From Cupriavidus yeoncheonensis (GTDB lineage Bacteria > Pseudomonadota > Gammaproteobacteria > Burkholderiales > Burkholderiaceae): a stretch of 64,000 nucleotides of DNA. Location: contig NZ_CAJPUY010000008.1 in the NCBI RefSeq assembly GCF_905397275.1, positions 124,001 to 188,000 of the forward strand, in the 5' to 3' direction. The notes below the pieces were generated by a model, which saw only the letters and a program-made list of their open reading frames with translations, ran no database searches and was not told the origin of the DNA. Below, piece by piece: positions 1 through 10,000 of this stretch (position 1 is the stretch's first letter; each line of letters opens with the position of its first letter). The position numbers and the translations under genes were made by a program.

Positions 1-433
1 TCGCCGCCGGCGAATTTCCCATGGCGATGCCGACCATGCCCGCGCGGGCCACCGCATCCAGCGGCAACCCGGCGGCGCCGAAGTGATGGCTGTTGGTGAC
101 GGCGGCAACGCCCACGCCGGTGTCGCGCGCGCGGCGCATGGCCTCGGCGATCGCCAGGTCGCAGGCGGGGAAGGCAAACCCGCTCCCGGCATCGACCAGC
201 GCCGCACTGGCACGGACACTGCGCACGGCGGGCACGGCCTGCCCGTCGACGCGGTCATGGCGCAGATGCCCGACGTACATCGGCACGCGCGAGACGCCGT
301 GCGAGGCCAGGCCCATGGCATCGGCCCGCACCAGCGCCGCGGCCGTGGCCTGCGCCTGCAAGGCGCTCGCTCCGGCCCGGCGCAAGGCGGACCGGGCCAG
401 CGCTTCCAGCCGCTCCATCGGGATTCGGCTCAT
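1..433 (-). CDS. comC: Ldh2/malate-L-lactate dehydrogenase family protein, probable (R)-sulfolactate dehydrogenase (C-terminus outside window)
   Basis: About 144 N-terminal residues are present; the rest lies left of base 1. The reading starts [17 protein letters not shown] and contains RADAMGLASHGVSRVPMY, typical of the Ldh2/MDH2 NAD(P)-dependent 2-hydroxyacid dehydrogenase fold, followed by the NSHHFGAAG segment. The ATG (431-433) overlaps the stop of the upstream dehydrogenase gene by 4 bp, so it is the last visible gene of the leftward operon. In sulfolactate degraders an Ldh2-family enzyme (ComC) interconverts (R)-sulfolactate and sulfopyruvate. The family call is secure; the substrate is inferred from the suyAB-like neighbours. 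Confidence 0.7.
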   Translation of the reverse strand, partial: MSRIPMERLEALARSALRRAGASALQAQATAAALVRADAMGLASHGVSRVPMYVGHLRHDRVDGQAVPAVRSVRASAALVDAGSGFAFPACDLAIAEAMRRARDTGVGVAAVTNSHHFGAAGLPLDAVARAGMVGIAMGNSPAA

Positions 434-1368
434 GACAGGGTCTCCAGCGTTTGCCGCACCTGCGCGGCGATCATCATCGACACGCGGGCATTGGCCTCGC
501 GCGTCACGCCGCCGATATGCGGGGTCAGCACAAGGTTCGGCACGCCTGCCAGCACGCTGTCCGCGGGCAGCGGCTCGGCCTCGAACACGTCCAGCGCGGC
601 GCCGCCAAGATGGCCGTCGCGCAGCGCGCTGGCGAGCGCGGCTTCGTCCACCACCCCGCCGCGCGCCGTGTTGATCAGCACGGCACCGGACTTCATCGCG
701 GCAATGCGCTGTGCATTCATCAGGTGCCGCGTCGCGGCCACCAGCGGGACGTGCAGGCTCACCGCATCGGATCGGGCCAGCAGCGCATCCAGCGCGACGC
801 CTTCCACACCGGTGGCGGACCAGACCGGGTCATCCGCGGACAGCATCGGGTCATGCGCCACCACGTGCATGCCGAACGCCTGCGCGAGCGCGGCGGCCTG
901 CCTGCCGATATCGCCGAAGCCGATCAGGCCCAGCGTCTTGCCCAGGGCCTCGCGCCCTTCGGACAGGCGCGCACGCGGCCAGTTGCCGCCGGCCAATTCC
1001 GCGCTGCTGACATAGGCGCCGCGCAGCAGCATCGCGGCCATGGTCACCACGTATTCGGCCACGGACCGGGCGTTGGCGCCCGATGCCGGAATCACGCGGA
1101 TGCCGCGGTCGCGGCAGGCCGCGACATCGATATTGTCGAGCCCCACGCCGAGCCGCCCGACCACGCGCAGCGCGGGCGCGCGCTCCAGCAGCGCCGCGTC
1201 GACCCGGGTGCGGTTGCGCACGATCAGCGCATCGGCCTCGGGCAGCGCATCGAGCAACGCGCCGCGCTGATCCACCCAGCCCGGCTCGTAGCGCACGTCG
1301 AAGCCGGGCGTGAGCGCCTGCACCGCGGCCGGGTCCATGAACTCGCTGATGCAGATGCGCTTCATCAT
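430..1368 (-). CDS. slcC: D-2-hydroxyacid dehydrogenase, probable (S)-sulfolactate dehydrogenase
   Basis: A 312-residue NAD-dependent enzyme of the D-3-phosphoglycerate dehydrogenase superfamily. Visible elements are [11 protein letters not shown], the Rossmann motif [19 protein letters not shown] with the catalytic Arg, and TPHIGG with the catalytic His. The start is the ATG at 1366-1368, which overlaps the suyB stop by 4 bp; the stop overlaps the next gene likewise, so translational coupling is likely. The order suyAB, slcC, comC is the known toolkit in which two dehydrogenases of opposite stereospecificity epimerise sulfolactate through sulfopyruvate before sulfite release. Alternative: another 2-hydroxyacid or phosphoglycerate dehydrogenase. 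Confidence 0.72.
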   Translation of the reverse strand: MMKRICISEFMDPAAVQALTPGFDVRYEPGWVDQRGALLDALPEADALIVRNRTRVDAALLERAPALRVVGRLGVGLDNIDVAACRDRGIRVIPASGANARSVAEYVVTMAAMLLRGAYVSSAELAGGNWPRARLSEGREALGKTLGLIGFGDIGRQAAALAQAFGMHVVAHDPMLSADDPVWSATGVEGVALDALLARSDAVSLHVPLVAATRHLMNAQRIAAMKSGAVLINTARGGVVDEAALASALRDGHLGGAALDVFEAEPLPADSVLAGVPNLVLTPHIGGVTREANARVSMMIAAQVRQTLETLS

Positions 1369-2540
1369 GCGGACTCGTGGATGCGGGTCAGCACGAACTC
1401 GCGGTGGCCAAGTGCCTCGGCTGCCGTCCAGCGGCCATTGACGGTTGCAAGCATGCACTCGAGCAGCTTGTCGCCGGTCTGGTCCAGCGTCTGCTCGCGC
1501 TGCAGCAGCCCGGAGCAGTCGACGTCCATATGCTCGCTCATCAGCCGCACGGTACGCGGATTCGCGCAGAGCTTGATGACCGGAACGATCGGGTTGCCGA
1601 TCACATTGCCCTGGCCCGTCGGGAAGAAATGCACGACGTATCCGGCGGCGGCGCACAGGGTCACCATCTCGGCCGCGGCGGACGACGAATCCATGAACCA
1701 CAGGCCCGGGTGGGTCGGCTCCTCGGCCTTGTCCAGCACGCCGTCGACCGTGCACTTCTTGCCGATCTTCTGGATATTGCCGAGCGCCTTCTCCTCGATG
1801 GTGGTCAGGCCGCCGGCGATATTGCCCTTGGTCGGCTGGGACTCGGACAGGTCCGAGGTCTTCCAGCGGTCGATCATGCCCTGGTAGCGCTCGAACATGG
1901 CCATGAACTGGTGGCGCACGTCGTCATTGGCGCAGCGCGCCGCGACGATCTGTTCGCCGCCGGTCAGCTCCGAAGTCTCGCCGAACACCAGCGTGGTGCC
2001 GAGCGGATGGAGCTTGTCGAAGGCGTTGCCGACCGTCGGATTGGCACCGCAGCCGGACGTGGTATCGGACTCGCCGCACTTGGTCGACACCCACAGTTCG
2101 CCGATCGGGCATTCCACGCGATGCAGCGAAGTGGCGTACTGCACGAACTCCTTCGCCGCCCTGGAGGCGCGCATGATGGTCTCGTGATCGCCGTGGCCCT
2201 CGATGCCGAAGCCCACCACCGGCTTGCCGGTCTTGGCGATGCCATCGACAACGCGCTTGGTCCAGCCGTCCTCGATGCCGATCACCACCACCGCGGCGAC
2301 GTTCGGGTTGCTGCCCGCGCCGATCAGCGTGCGGAAGTGCAGGTCCAGGTCCGGCCCGAACTGCAGGCGGCCATACGGGTGCGGAATGGCCATGGTGCCC
2401 TTGATGGAGGCGGCCACGGCCTCGGCGGCGGCATTGGACAGGTCATCCAGCGGCAGGATGATGACGTGGTTGCGCACACCAACGCGACCATTGTCGCGGC
2501 GGTAGCCCCAGAAGGTGGTGTTTTGGTCGATCACGGACAT
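1365..2540 (-). CDS. suyB: UxaA/altronate dehydratase family large subunit, probable sulfolactate sulfo-lyase beta subunit
   Basis: A 391-residue protein beginning [29 protein letters not shown], a start typical of the UxaA/GarD/SuyB family. Cys residues in [17 protein letters not shown] and near the C-terminus probably help hold the metal site. In SuyAB enzymes the reaction is (R)-sulfolactate to pyruvate plus sulfite. The 94-residue SAF-domain partner is encoded separately just upstream, as in SuyA/SuyB, whereas altronate dehydratase carries both parts in one chain. That split and the two dehydrogenases downstream favour SuyB. The start at 2540 was chosen because it begins the conserved N-terminus; 59 bp separate it from suyA. 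Confidence 0.7.
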   Translation of the reverse strand: MSVIDQNTTFWGYRRDNGRVGVRNHVIILPLDDLSNAAAEAVAASIKGTMAIPHPYGRLQFGPDLDLHFRTLIGAGSNPNVAAVVVIGIEDGWTKRVVDGIAKTGKPVVGFGIEGHGDHETIMRASRAAKEFVQYATSLHRVECPIGELWVSTKCGESDTTSGCGANPTVGNAFDKLHPLGTTLVFGETSELTGGEQIVAARCANDDVRHQFMAMFERYQGMIDRWKTSDLSESQPTKGNIAGGLTTIEEKALGNIQKIGKKCTVDGVLDKAEEPTHPGLWFMDSSSAAAEMVTLCAAAGYVVHFFPTGQGNVIGNPIVPVIKLCANPRTVRLMSEHMDVDCSGLLQREQTLDQTGDKLLECMLATVNGRWTAAEALGHREFVLTRIHESA

Positions 2541-2599
2541 GGCGTGGCCCTCGGATTTGGAATGGATGCAGTGGATTTGGGGGACGGCAGCGCGGCGGA

Positions 2600-2881
2600 T
2601 TACCAGCGCTTGGTCTTGATGTTGTGGACGTGGGCGTGCTCGCCGGCCTTGATCGGGGCCACCACCTTGCCGATGTCGATGCCGTACTTGTAGACGGTGT
2701 CGTTGGGGGCCATGTCGCACAACGCCACCTTGTGGCCGATGGGAATCGGCTGCAGCGCCGTCACCGTCACGATCTTGTCCTCATCCATGATCCACGCATT
2801 CAGCCTGGTGCCAGCCTGGATGCCCTCCACCACAGCCACCGCGACGGTGTCCTTGGCGTCATGCAGCACGACATGAATCAT
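2600..2881 (-). CDS. suyA: SAF-domain small subunit, probable sulfolactate sulfo-lyase alpha subunit
   Basis: A 93-residue protein forming a single SAF/UxaA N-terminal domain, with core [19 protein letters not shown] and the C-terminal HVHNIKTKR. The domain is the small half of altronate dehydratase-type enzymes and forms the complex with the large subunit encoded next. The ATG at 2879-2881 is preceded by AGGAGACAA. It is the first gene of the leftward operon and lies directly behind the promoter at 2920-2948. Family certain; sulfolactate specificity inferred from context. Confidence 0.72.
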   Translation of the reverse strand: MIHVVLHDAKDTVAVAVVEGIQAGTRLNAWIMDEDKIVTVTALQPIPIGHKVALCDMAPNDTVYKYGIDIGKVVAPIKAGEHAHVHNIKTKRW

Positions 2882-2919
2882 TTGTTGTCTCCTTGGTTGC
2901 GGGTCGGTTTGTGGGATTG

Positions 2920-2948
2920 ATCTTAGGAGAGGTATTCATCCATGTCAA
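2920..2948 (-). promoter_or_regulatory. Sigma70-type promoter of the sulfolactate operon
   Basis: Read on the minus strand, a perfect TTGACA (2943-2948) is followed by a 17-nt spacer and TAAGAT (2920-2925). Transcription would start near 2913, about 30 bases before the suyA start. The match and spacing are near-consensus, and an 18-bp palindrome abuts the -35 box upstream. Confidence 0.8.
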
Positions 2949-2950
2949 CT

Positions 2951-2968
2951 AACTCATATATATGAGTT
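2951..2968. promoter_or_regulatory. Perfect 18-bp palindrome, putative operator
   Basis: AACTCATATATATGAGTT is identical to its reverse complement. It sits 2 bp upstream of the -35 box of the suyA promoter, centred about 46 bases before the predicted transcription start. That position suits a dimeric transcription factor. No regulator gene is adjacent inside the window. Confidence 0.7.
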
Positions 2969-3021
2969 GGATGAATTAGTGAGGGATGGGATTTTGGTTT
3001 TGGGAGCTGGTGGCTGGGTTG

Positions 3022-3125
3022 TCGCCATTGGCGGGCGCGGCTGTTTCGCCGGCGTAGCCGGCGACACCGGCTTCTTGTCCGGGCGACAAGAAGCAGGCAA
3101 GAAGCGCGTCGCCTGGCGGCGGGCC
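3022..3125 (+). repeat. Dispersed stem-loop repeat, copy A
   Basis: It contains GTTTCGCCGGCGTAGCCGGC followed by the hairpin CTTCTTGTC-CGGGC-GACAAGAAG (3071-3093) and AGGCAAGAAGCGCGTC. Related copies lie at 17964-18110 (same strand) and 18577-18763 (opposite strand). The stem sequence differs between copies but pairing is kept. Confidence 0.75.
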
Positions 3126-3522
3126 ATCAACGGTGCGCTTCTATCGTTCGAACGGCTTTGGTTTCGCGAGGCTTGGCACGCAAGCCCCCCCGACGATCAA
3201 AATCAGACCCTGACCGACAAAGAGTACCAAGCGACACATGATACGATCGGCGCGACTCTTTTCTGCGGCGACAAAAGCACCGTGAGGCATCACCTTTCGT
3301 TTCACATTTTGGGCGACGGACATGAATGTTTTCGACAACGACACCCGTCATGTGATCACCCAAGGCATTCGGTCTACACTCGGCCGAACCGTTGAACGGC
3401 TGGTCTCGTCATCCAGGCCGGCGCTTCCAGCCGCCCGCAGCCATGACCGCGACCGGCGACAGGACGCTGACGCGCCAGGCGATGCTTCCACCGTTCGCAT
3501 GAACAGGAAAAGGCCTGCTGCC
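3126..3522. other. Leader region of the bcs operon, no convincing gene
   Basis: About 400 bp between repeat copy A and the chosen bcsB start. An open frame continues upstream of bcsB to 3322, but it lacks a ribosome site and does not resemble a BcsB N-terminus. The region should hold the bcs promoter; no strong -35/-10 pair was seen. Confidence 0.5.
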
Positions 3523-5841
3523 ATGCCCCGCTCAGCGTACGACCCGACGCCCCGCCGCCTGCTGTCCGCCAGCATCGCCCTGATGATGCTGGCCGCGCCG
3601 ACGTGGCCGTGGCAAGGCGTGCTTGCCGCCCCCGCCAGCGCCGCGGCCACAGCGCCTTCCGTCCAGCCGTCCGAGCCGTCCGAAAAGCCGCCGGCCCTGC
3701 CGGCGGCCACCAGCACACAGGTACTGACCCTGCGCCAGATGGGCTCCTACGGTCCGCTTGCGCTGCGCGGCGTGGACCATGCCCGCACGCTCGATATCGG
3801 TGTCCGGCTGGATGAAGTCGTCACCGCGGCAAAGCTCAAGCTGGTGTTCACGTATTCGCCGGCCCTGGTCTTCCCGCTTTCCCATCTCAAGATCACGCTC
3901 AATGACGAGGTGATCGCCACCGTGCCGCTGGAAGAGAAGGAAGCCGGCCGCCTGGTCACGCGCGAGATCGACCTGGACCCGCGCTTCTTCACCGATTTCA
4001 ACCATCTTGGCGTGCAGCTGATCGCGCACTACACGATGGACCATTGCGAGGACCCGCTGCATTCCAGCCTGTGGGCCGATATCAGCCCGGCCACCACGCT
4101 CACGCTGGGCAAGGCGCGCATGACGCTGCCGGACAGCCTGGCGCTGCTGCCGGCGCCCTTCTTCGACCGGCGCGACAACCGCCGCGTGACCGTGCCCTTC
4201 GTGCTGCCGGCCAAGGCCGACGCCGCCACCTTGCGCGCGGCCGGCGTGGTGGCGTCGTGGCTCGGCGCGCTGGCGTCGTACCGGGAGGCTCGCTTCCCGG
4301 TGGCGCGCAGCGCGCCGGCGGACACCGATGCCATTGCCTTCGTGCTGCCGGGCACGCTGCCCGCCGGGGTCAGCCTGCCCGAGATCAAGGGTCCGTCGGT
4401 CAGCATCATGCCCAACCCGGCCAGCCCCGGGCGCAAGCTGCTGGTGGTTGCCGGCCGCACGCCGCAGGAACTGCAGACCGCGGCCAACGGGCTGGTGCTG
4501 GGCAAGACGGCGATGGCCGGCAACAGCGCGCAGGTGCAGTCCGTGGATATCGGCAATCCGCGCCAGCCCTACGACGCGCCGGCCTGGGCGCCCACGGACC
4601 GCCCGGTGCTGTTCAAGGAACTGGTCGCCGACCCGCAGCAGCTCCAGGTGGCTGGCTACAACCCGAACCCCATCCGCGTGAACCTGCGCGTGCCGGCCGA
4701 TCTCTACGACTGGACGCGCAGCAACGTGCCGTTGAGCATTCGCTACCGCTACACCGCGCCGCCCACGTACAACGATTCGGTGATCAGCATCGACATCAAC
4801 GACCAGCTGGTGCGCTCCTACCGGCTCAAGCCGCTGGCAACCAAGGACGACCAGAACCTGGTGAGCGTGCCGCTGCTGTCGGGCAGCAGCGTATCGGCCT
4901 CGAACCTGATCGGCATCCCGGCCTTCCGCGTGGGCAGCAACAACCAGATGCAGTTCAGCTTCCACATCGATTCGCAGAAAACGGGCCTGTGCTCCTCGGC
5001 CGCGACGAACATCGCGCGCGCCGCCATCGATCCCGACTCCAGCATCGACTTCAGCCGCTTCTCGCACTACACCGGCCTGCCCAACCTGGCGTTCTTCGCC
5101 AACAGCGGCTACCCGTTCACGCGGCTGGCCGATCTGGCCGACACCGCGGTCGTCATGCCCGACGCGCCCACGGCCCAGGACCAGGAAGCCCTGCTCACGC
5201 TGCTCGGCCATATGGGCAAGTGGACCGGCCTGCCGTCGCTGCGCGTGGCCGTGGTGCCCGCGGCCGCGGTCGACAGCGTGCGCCAGCGCAACCTGCTGGT
5301 CGTCGGCACCGGCAGCGCCGCCGGCATGCTCGGCAAATGGGGCAAGTCGCTGCCGATGCTGATCGAGCGCGGCCGCACCGAGATCACGCTGCGCGACCAG
5401 CGCAGCCACGCGTGGTCCAACTGGCTGAGCGGCATCGAGGAGGATCCGGTCACGCCGACCGGGCGCGCCATCCTGACCGCCGACGGCCCGCTGGCCGCGC
5501 TGGTCGGGTTCCAGTCGCCGTATGCCGAAGGCAACAGCGTGGTGGCGCTCACGGCCACGCAGGACGACCGCGTCGCCGATGTGCTCGACGCACTGGAGAA
5601 CCCCGGCAAGGTCGCCCAGATGCGTGGCGACCTGACGGTCGTGCGGCAGGACCAGATCGATGGCCTGCGCCTGGGTGCGCGCTATTTCGTGGGCGACCTG
5701 CCCTGGTATGCGCGCATCTGGGTCAGGGTGTCGGCGTTCCCGGGGCTGATGGCCATCGCGGGCCTGCTGGCCGGGCTGATCGTCGCGCTGTCGCTGTTCT
5801 GGACGCTGGGCAAGCTCGCGGCACGGCGCAACGGAGGCTGA
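3523..5841 (+). CDS. bcsB: Cellulose synthase regulatory subunit BcsB
   Basis: A 772-residue periplasmic, membrane-anchored partner of BcsA. It binds the emerging glucan and is needed for synthase activity. The N-terminus MPRSAYDPTPRRLL plus a hydrophobic stretch is a signal peptide. The mature part has the BcsB carbohydrate-binding and flavodoxin-like repeats (RQMGSYGPLALRG, SDLHF-type region replaced by LYDW), and a C-terminal transmembrane helix (LMAIAGLLAGLIVALSLFWTLG) that packs on BcsA. I chose the ATG at 3523 because AGGAAAAGG lies 9 bases upstream; the upstream ATG at 3499 lacks one. First gene of the operon; its stop is 1 bp from bcsZ. Usual family length. Confidence 0.93.
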   Translation: MPRSAYDPTPRRLLSASIALMMLAAPTWPWQGVLAAPASAAATAPSVQPSEPSEKPPALPAATSTQVLTLRQMGSYGPLALRGVDHARTLDIGVRLDEVVTAAKLKLVFTYSPALVFPLSHLKITLNDEVIATVPLEEKEAGRLVTREIDLDPRFFTDFNHLGVQLIAHYTMDHCEDPLHSSLWADISPATTLTLGKARMTLPDSLALLPAPFFDRRDNRRVTVPFVLPAKADAATLRAAGVVASWLGALASYREARFPVARSAPADTDAIAFVLPGTLPAGVSLPEIKGPSVSIMPNPASPGRKLLVVAGRTPQELQTAANGLVLGKTAMAGNSAQVQSVDIGNPRQPYDAPAWAPTDRPVLFKELVADPQQLQVAGYNPNPIRVNLRVPADLYDWTRSNVPLSIRYRYTAPPTYNDSVISIDINDQLVRSYRLKPLATKDDQNLVSVPLLSGSSVSASNLIGIPAFRVGSNNQMQFSFHIDSQKTGLCSSAATNIARAAIDPDSSIDFSRFSHYTGLPNLAFFANSGYPFTRLADLADTAVVMPDAPTAQDQEALLTLLGHMGKWTGLPSLRVAVVPAAAVDSVRQRNLLVVGTGSAAGMLGKWGKSLPMLIERGRTEITLRDQRSHAWSNWLSGIEEDPVTPTGRAILTADGPLAALVGFQSPYAEGNSVVALTATQDDRVADVLDALENPGKVAQMRGDLTVVRQDQIDGLRLGARYFVGDLPWYARIWVRVSAFPGLMAIAGLLAGLIVALSLFWTLGKLAARRNGG

Positions 5842-5842
5842 C

Positions 5843-7021
5843 ATGTGGCGTGCCCTGCCGGGTCTGACCAGGTGGCTCGCGGCGGGCGCGCTCGCCTGCG
5901 CCTGCGTGGCGGCCGTGCCCGCGCAGGCGGCCACGTGCGCGTGGTCCGACTGGGACAATTTCCGGCGCACGCTGCTGAGCGCCGACGGACGCGTCATCGA
6001 CGCCAGCACCGACGACAAGGTCACGGTGTCCGAAGGCCAGGCCTATGGCCTGTTCTTCGCGCTGGTGGCGAACGACCGCGCCACGTTCGACAAGCTGCTG
6101 GCCTGGACCGAGAACAACCTCGCGCAGGGCGATCTCATCGCCCACCTGCCCGCCTGGATCTGGGGCCGCATTCCGGCCGACAAGGCCAAGGACGGCAAAG
6201 AGACGTGGGGCGTGATCGACACCAACTCCGCGTCCGACGCCGACCTGTGGATGGCCTACACGCTGCTGGAAGCCGGCCGCCTGTGGAACGAACGCCGTTT
6301 CACCGCGCTGGGCACGCTGATGGCGCGGCGCATCGTGCGCGAGGAAACCGCCAGCATGCGTGGCCTGGGCCGTACCGTGCTGCCCGGACCGGTCGGCTTC
6401 GCGCTCGCCGACGGGCGCTGGCGCGTGAATCCGAGCTATGTCCCGCTGCAGGTCATGCGCCGGCTCGCGCGGCTGATGCCGGATGAACCCGGCTGGGACC
6501 AGCTTGCGGCCAGCTCCCTGCGCGTGATCGTGGAAACGGCGCCGCGCGGCTTCTCGCCGGACTGGGCCGAGTACGACAGCAGCCGCGGCTTCCTGCCCGA
6601 CAGCGCCACCAGGGCCGAGAGCGCGTACAACGCGATCCGCGTCTACCTGTGGGCGGGCCTGCTCGCCGCCGACGACCCGCAGCGCGCCCGCGTGCTGCAG
6701 CAGTTCGTGCCGCTGGCGGACTACGTGGCCGCCAACGGGCACCCGCCCGAACGCGTCGACACGCAGACCGGCCAGCCCGGGCCGAATGCCGGCAACGCCG
6801 GCTTCTCGGCGGCGGTGGCCCCCTACCTGGCCGCGCTGGGCCGCGCCGACCAGGCGCGCGCGCAGGTGCGGCGCACGCGCGAGCTGGCCGCACGGGAGCC
6901 GCTTGGCTACTACAGCCAGGCCCTCGCGCTGTTCGGTCTCGGCTACCTCGACGGCCTGTACCGCTTTGCCGGGGACGGCGCCCTGCTGCCAGCCTGGAAG
7001 ACCGGATGCCCCGCGCGCTGA
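5843..7021 (+). CDS. bcsZ: Periplasmic endo-beta-1,4-glucanase BcsZ (GH8)
   Basis: A 392-residue glycoside hydrolase family 8 cellulase required for correct cellulose export and assembly. A signal peptide ends near PAQAATC (about residue 30). Catalytic-region motifs are SEGQAYGLFFAL with the probable general acid Glu64, and the GH8 signature ASDADLWMAYTLLEAGRLW (residues 130-148). The ATG lies 1 bp after the bcsB stop, and the last 16 bp overlap bcsC. Length fits the family (about 370 residues). Confidence 0.94.
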   Translation: MWRALPGLTRWLAAGALACACVAAVPAQAATCAWSDWDNFRRTLLSADGRVIDASTDDKVTVSEGQAYGLFFALVANDRATFDKLLAWTENNLAQGDLIAHLPAWIWGRIPADKAKDGKETWGVIDTNSASDADLWMAYTLLEAGRLWNERRFTALGTLMARRIVREETASMRGLGRTVLPGPVGFALADGRWRVNPSYVPLQVMRRLARLMPDEPGWDQLAASSLRVIVETAPRGFSPDWAEYDSSRGFLPDSATRAESAYNAIRVYLWAGLLAADDPQRARVLQQFVPLADYVAANGHPPERVDTQTGQPGPNAGNAGFSAAVAPYLAALGRADQARAQVRRTRELAAREPLGYYSQALALFGLGYLDGLYRFAGDGALLPAWKTGCPAR

Positions 7022-10000
7022 CCCCCTTCCTGCTCGCGCTTGCCAGCGCACTGGCCGTGCCTGCCATGGCGCAGCCCGCCGTGGTGCAGCCCGCCGACAG
7101 GCCATCGCCCGAGATGACGCAGCTGCTGGCCGCGGCGCGCATGTGGGAAGCCAAGAACCGGACCGACATCGCGCGCGGCATCCTCGACAAGGCGCTGCTG
7201 ATCGACCCCAACCAGCCCGATGCGCTGATGCTGCTCGGGCTGATCGAGCTGCGCTCGAACCGGCCGCTCGAAGCCGACAAGATCCTGCGCAAGCTGCGCC
7301 AGCGCGCGCCCAACCATCCGGCCACGCTGGAGCTCGATGACGCCTACCGCATCGCCACGCGCGACAAGCAGGAAATGGCGCGCATCCGGCTGCTGGCACG
7401 CGCCGGCAAGTCCGAGGAAGCCATCGCGCGACTCAGGCAGCTGTTCCCGCGCGGCGCGCCGCGCGGCGACCTGGCCGTCGACTACTACCGCATCATGGCC
7501 GGCACGCCGGCCGGACGCACCGCCACCATCGCCGAGCTGCGTGCGCGCGTGAAGCAGAACCCCGATGACCTGCGCCTGGCCATGGCGCTGGCCAGCCTGC
7601 TGACCGACCGCGAAGCCACGCGCCAGGAAGGGCTGGCCATCCTGTACCGCATCGTCCAGCGGCCCGATGGCGACCGCAAGTCGGCCCTGGAGATGTGGCG
7701 GCGCACGCTGTATGGTGTCAGCGACGACCCGTCCTACTACAAGTGGTTCGAGCTGTACGCCAGGGAAGTGCCTGACGATACCAGTGTCCAGCAGACGCTT
7801 GCGGAACTCGGCAGGAAAGGTGGCGCGCGCCAGCGCGAGCAGGCCAGCCCCGCCGAGCAGGCCCGCCGCCGCGGCGAACAGCAGCTTGCGCGCGGCGATG
7901 TGCGCGAGGCCGAGACCGCACTGGAAAGTGCCAACCGCAAGCGCCGCAACGACGGCGAAACGCTGGGCAACCTCGGCCTGGTGCGCCTGCGCCAGGGCCG
8001 CCACGACGAAGCCCGCGAACTGTTCGCGCGCGCCGAGCAGCTTGACGCCGGCAACCGCGGCAAATGGCGCAGCCTGAAAGGCACCGCCACGTTCTGGGGC
8101 ACCGTGGCCAGGGCACGCGAAGCGAACGCACAGGGCAAACCCGCGCAGGGCGAGGCGCTCGCGCGCGAAGCGCTGGCGCTGCAGCCCGGCAATGCCAATG
8201 CGCGTGGCGTGCTGGCCGACGCGCTGATCGCGCAGAACAAGCTGCCCGAAGCCGAGGCGCTGTTGCGCGAAACGCTGGCCGGCCCCGAGCCCGATATCGG
8301 CACGCTGCGCACGCTGGTCAAGCTGCTCAACGACAGCCAGCGCAGCGACGAAGTGGGCCCGCTGATCACCAGCACCGCCGGCCGGCTGAAGGGCTCGCCC
8401 GCCGAACTGCGCACCTTGCGCGCGGACCTGCTGTCGCTGCAGGGCGAACAGTTGCTGGCGCAGCGCAAGCAGAGCCCCGCGCTGGCGCGGCTGGAGGAAT
8501 CGATCCGGCTGGCGCCCGACGATCCCTGGACCCGCTTCACGCTGGCGCGCGCCTATCGCGACCTGGCGCTGCCGGCATTGGGCCGCCGCGTGATGGAAGA
8601 CGGCATGGCCGCGTCGCCGACCGGCGAGATGCGCTATGCCACCGCGCTGTACCTGAATTCGGTCGACGATATCGAGGGCGCCAGCACCGTGCTGGCCGGC
8701 GTGCCAGAGGCAGAGCGTTCCGATTCCATGCGCCGGCTGGCGGGCAACCTGCGGGCGCAGCGGCTGTTGCGCGAGGCGCGCCAGCTGGTCGCAGCGGGCC
8801 ACGAGCAGGAGGCGGAGGAAAAACTGCGCGCCGCCGCCGAGGCCGCGCGCGACGACCCGCAGATGCTGGCCTCGGTCGGACGCGAGTGGATCGCGATCGG
8901 GCAACCCGACACCGGCCTGAAGCTGGTGCGCGACTGGCTCGATGCGCATCCGCAGGACCCCGCCATCGACGTGCGCATCCGCTATGGCGAACTGCTCGCG
9001 TCGGCCGAGCGTGACGACGACCTGCGCGCCTGGATTGCCGAAGCCCGCGCGCTGCCCGGCGTCACGCCGGAACAGCGCGCCGATTTCGACGACCAGTTGC
9101 TGCGCCTGGCGCTGCGCGACACGGATCGCCGCATCGCCGAGGGCGACCTGAAGGGCGCCCAGCGCACGCTCTACGCCGTGCCGGCTGAGCAGCAGAAGGA
9201 CCGGCGCTGGCTGCTGGAACTGGCCGACCTGCGCGAAGCCCAGGGCGACTATGACGGTGCCGCGCAGGCCGCGCGCGAGGTGCTCAAGACCCGTCCGCAG
9301 GACGCCGACGCGCGCCTGACGGTTGCGCGCATGCTGGAGCGGCAAGGCAAGGAAGACCAGGCGCTGGAAGACGTGCGCGCCGTGCTGGCCGATACCCCGG
9401 CGGACGACATCGATACGCGCCTGGCCATCGCGCGCCGGTTCACCGCCATGCGGCGCGAGGACGAAGCGCTGGCCGTGGTGGCGCCATTGCGCGAGCGCTA
9501 TCCGGAGCGCTCCGACGTCACCCTGCAGGCCGGGCGCATCGCCCAGTCGCGCGGCGACTTCAACGGTGCGGCCGGTCTCTATCGCGAAGCGCGCGTGCAA
9601 GAGCAGCGCGAGAACGAAGCGCCCGGCACCGATGGCACCGCGGCCGAGCGCGCGTTGCGCGCGCTCGACATGCGCCGCGAGGGCCAGGTCGCCAGCGCCG
9701 TGCTGTTTTCCAACAAGACCGGCGACCCGGGTATTTCGCGCCTCAATGCGGTAGAGGTTCCGCTCTATGTGCGCATTCCGTCCGGCTACACCGGCCATGC
9801 CTTCTTCCATGCCGACACCGTGCTCCTCAACGCGGGCACCCTGCGCGCGGACAGCCTGCCGGACTCGCGCGACTTCGGCAAGATCCGGGCGCTCGGCAAC
9901 AACGGGCTGGGCCAGATCGGCCAGAGCGACCGCGGCGTTGCCCTGGCCGCGGGCTACGAGTTCAATGGCGCCTACAACAGCTGGCGCGCCGACATCGGCA

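Noticed and set aside
3322..3522. Upstream extension of the bcsB frame to 3322
   Set aside because: No ribosome site, no resemblance to a BcsB N-terminus, and a clear signal peptide with ribosome site begins at 3523.
3532..6024. Long minus-strand open frames opposite bcs genes and others
   Set aside because: They are high-GC antisense shadows with compositions rich in Arg, Gly, His and Gln and no family signatures.
6649..7005. Upstream extension of the bcsC frame inside bcsZ
   Set aside because: It is the shadow of bcsZ in another frame; the signal peptide and ribosome site place the start at 7006.
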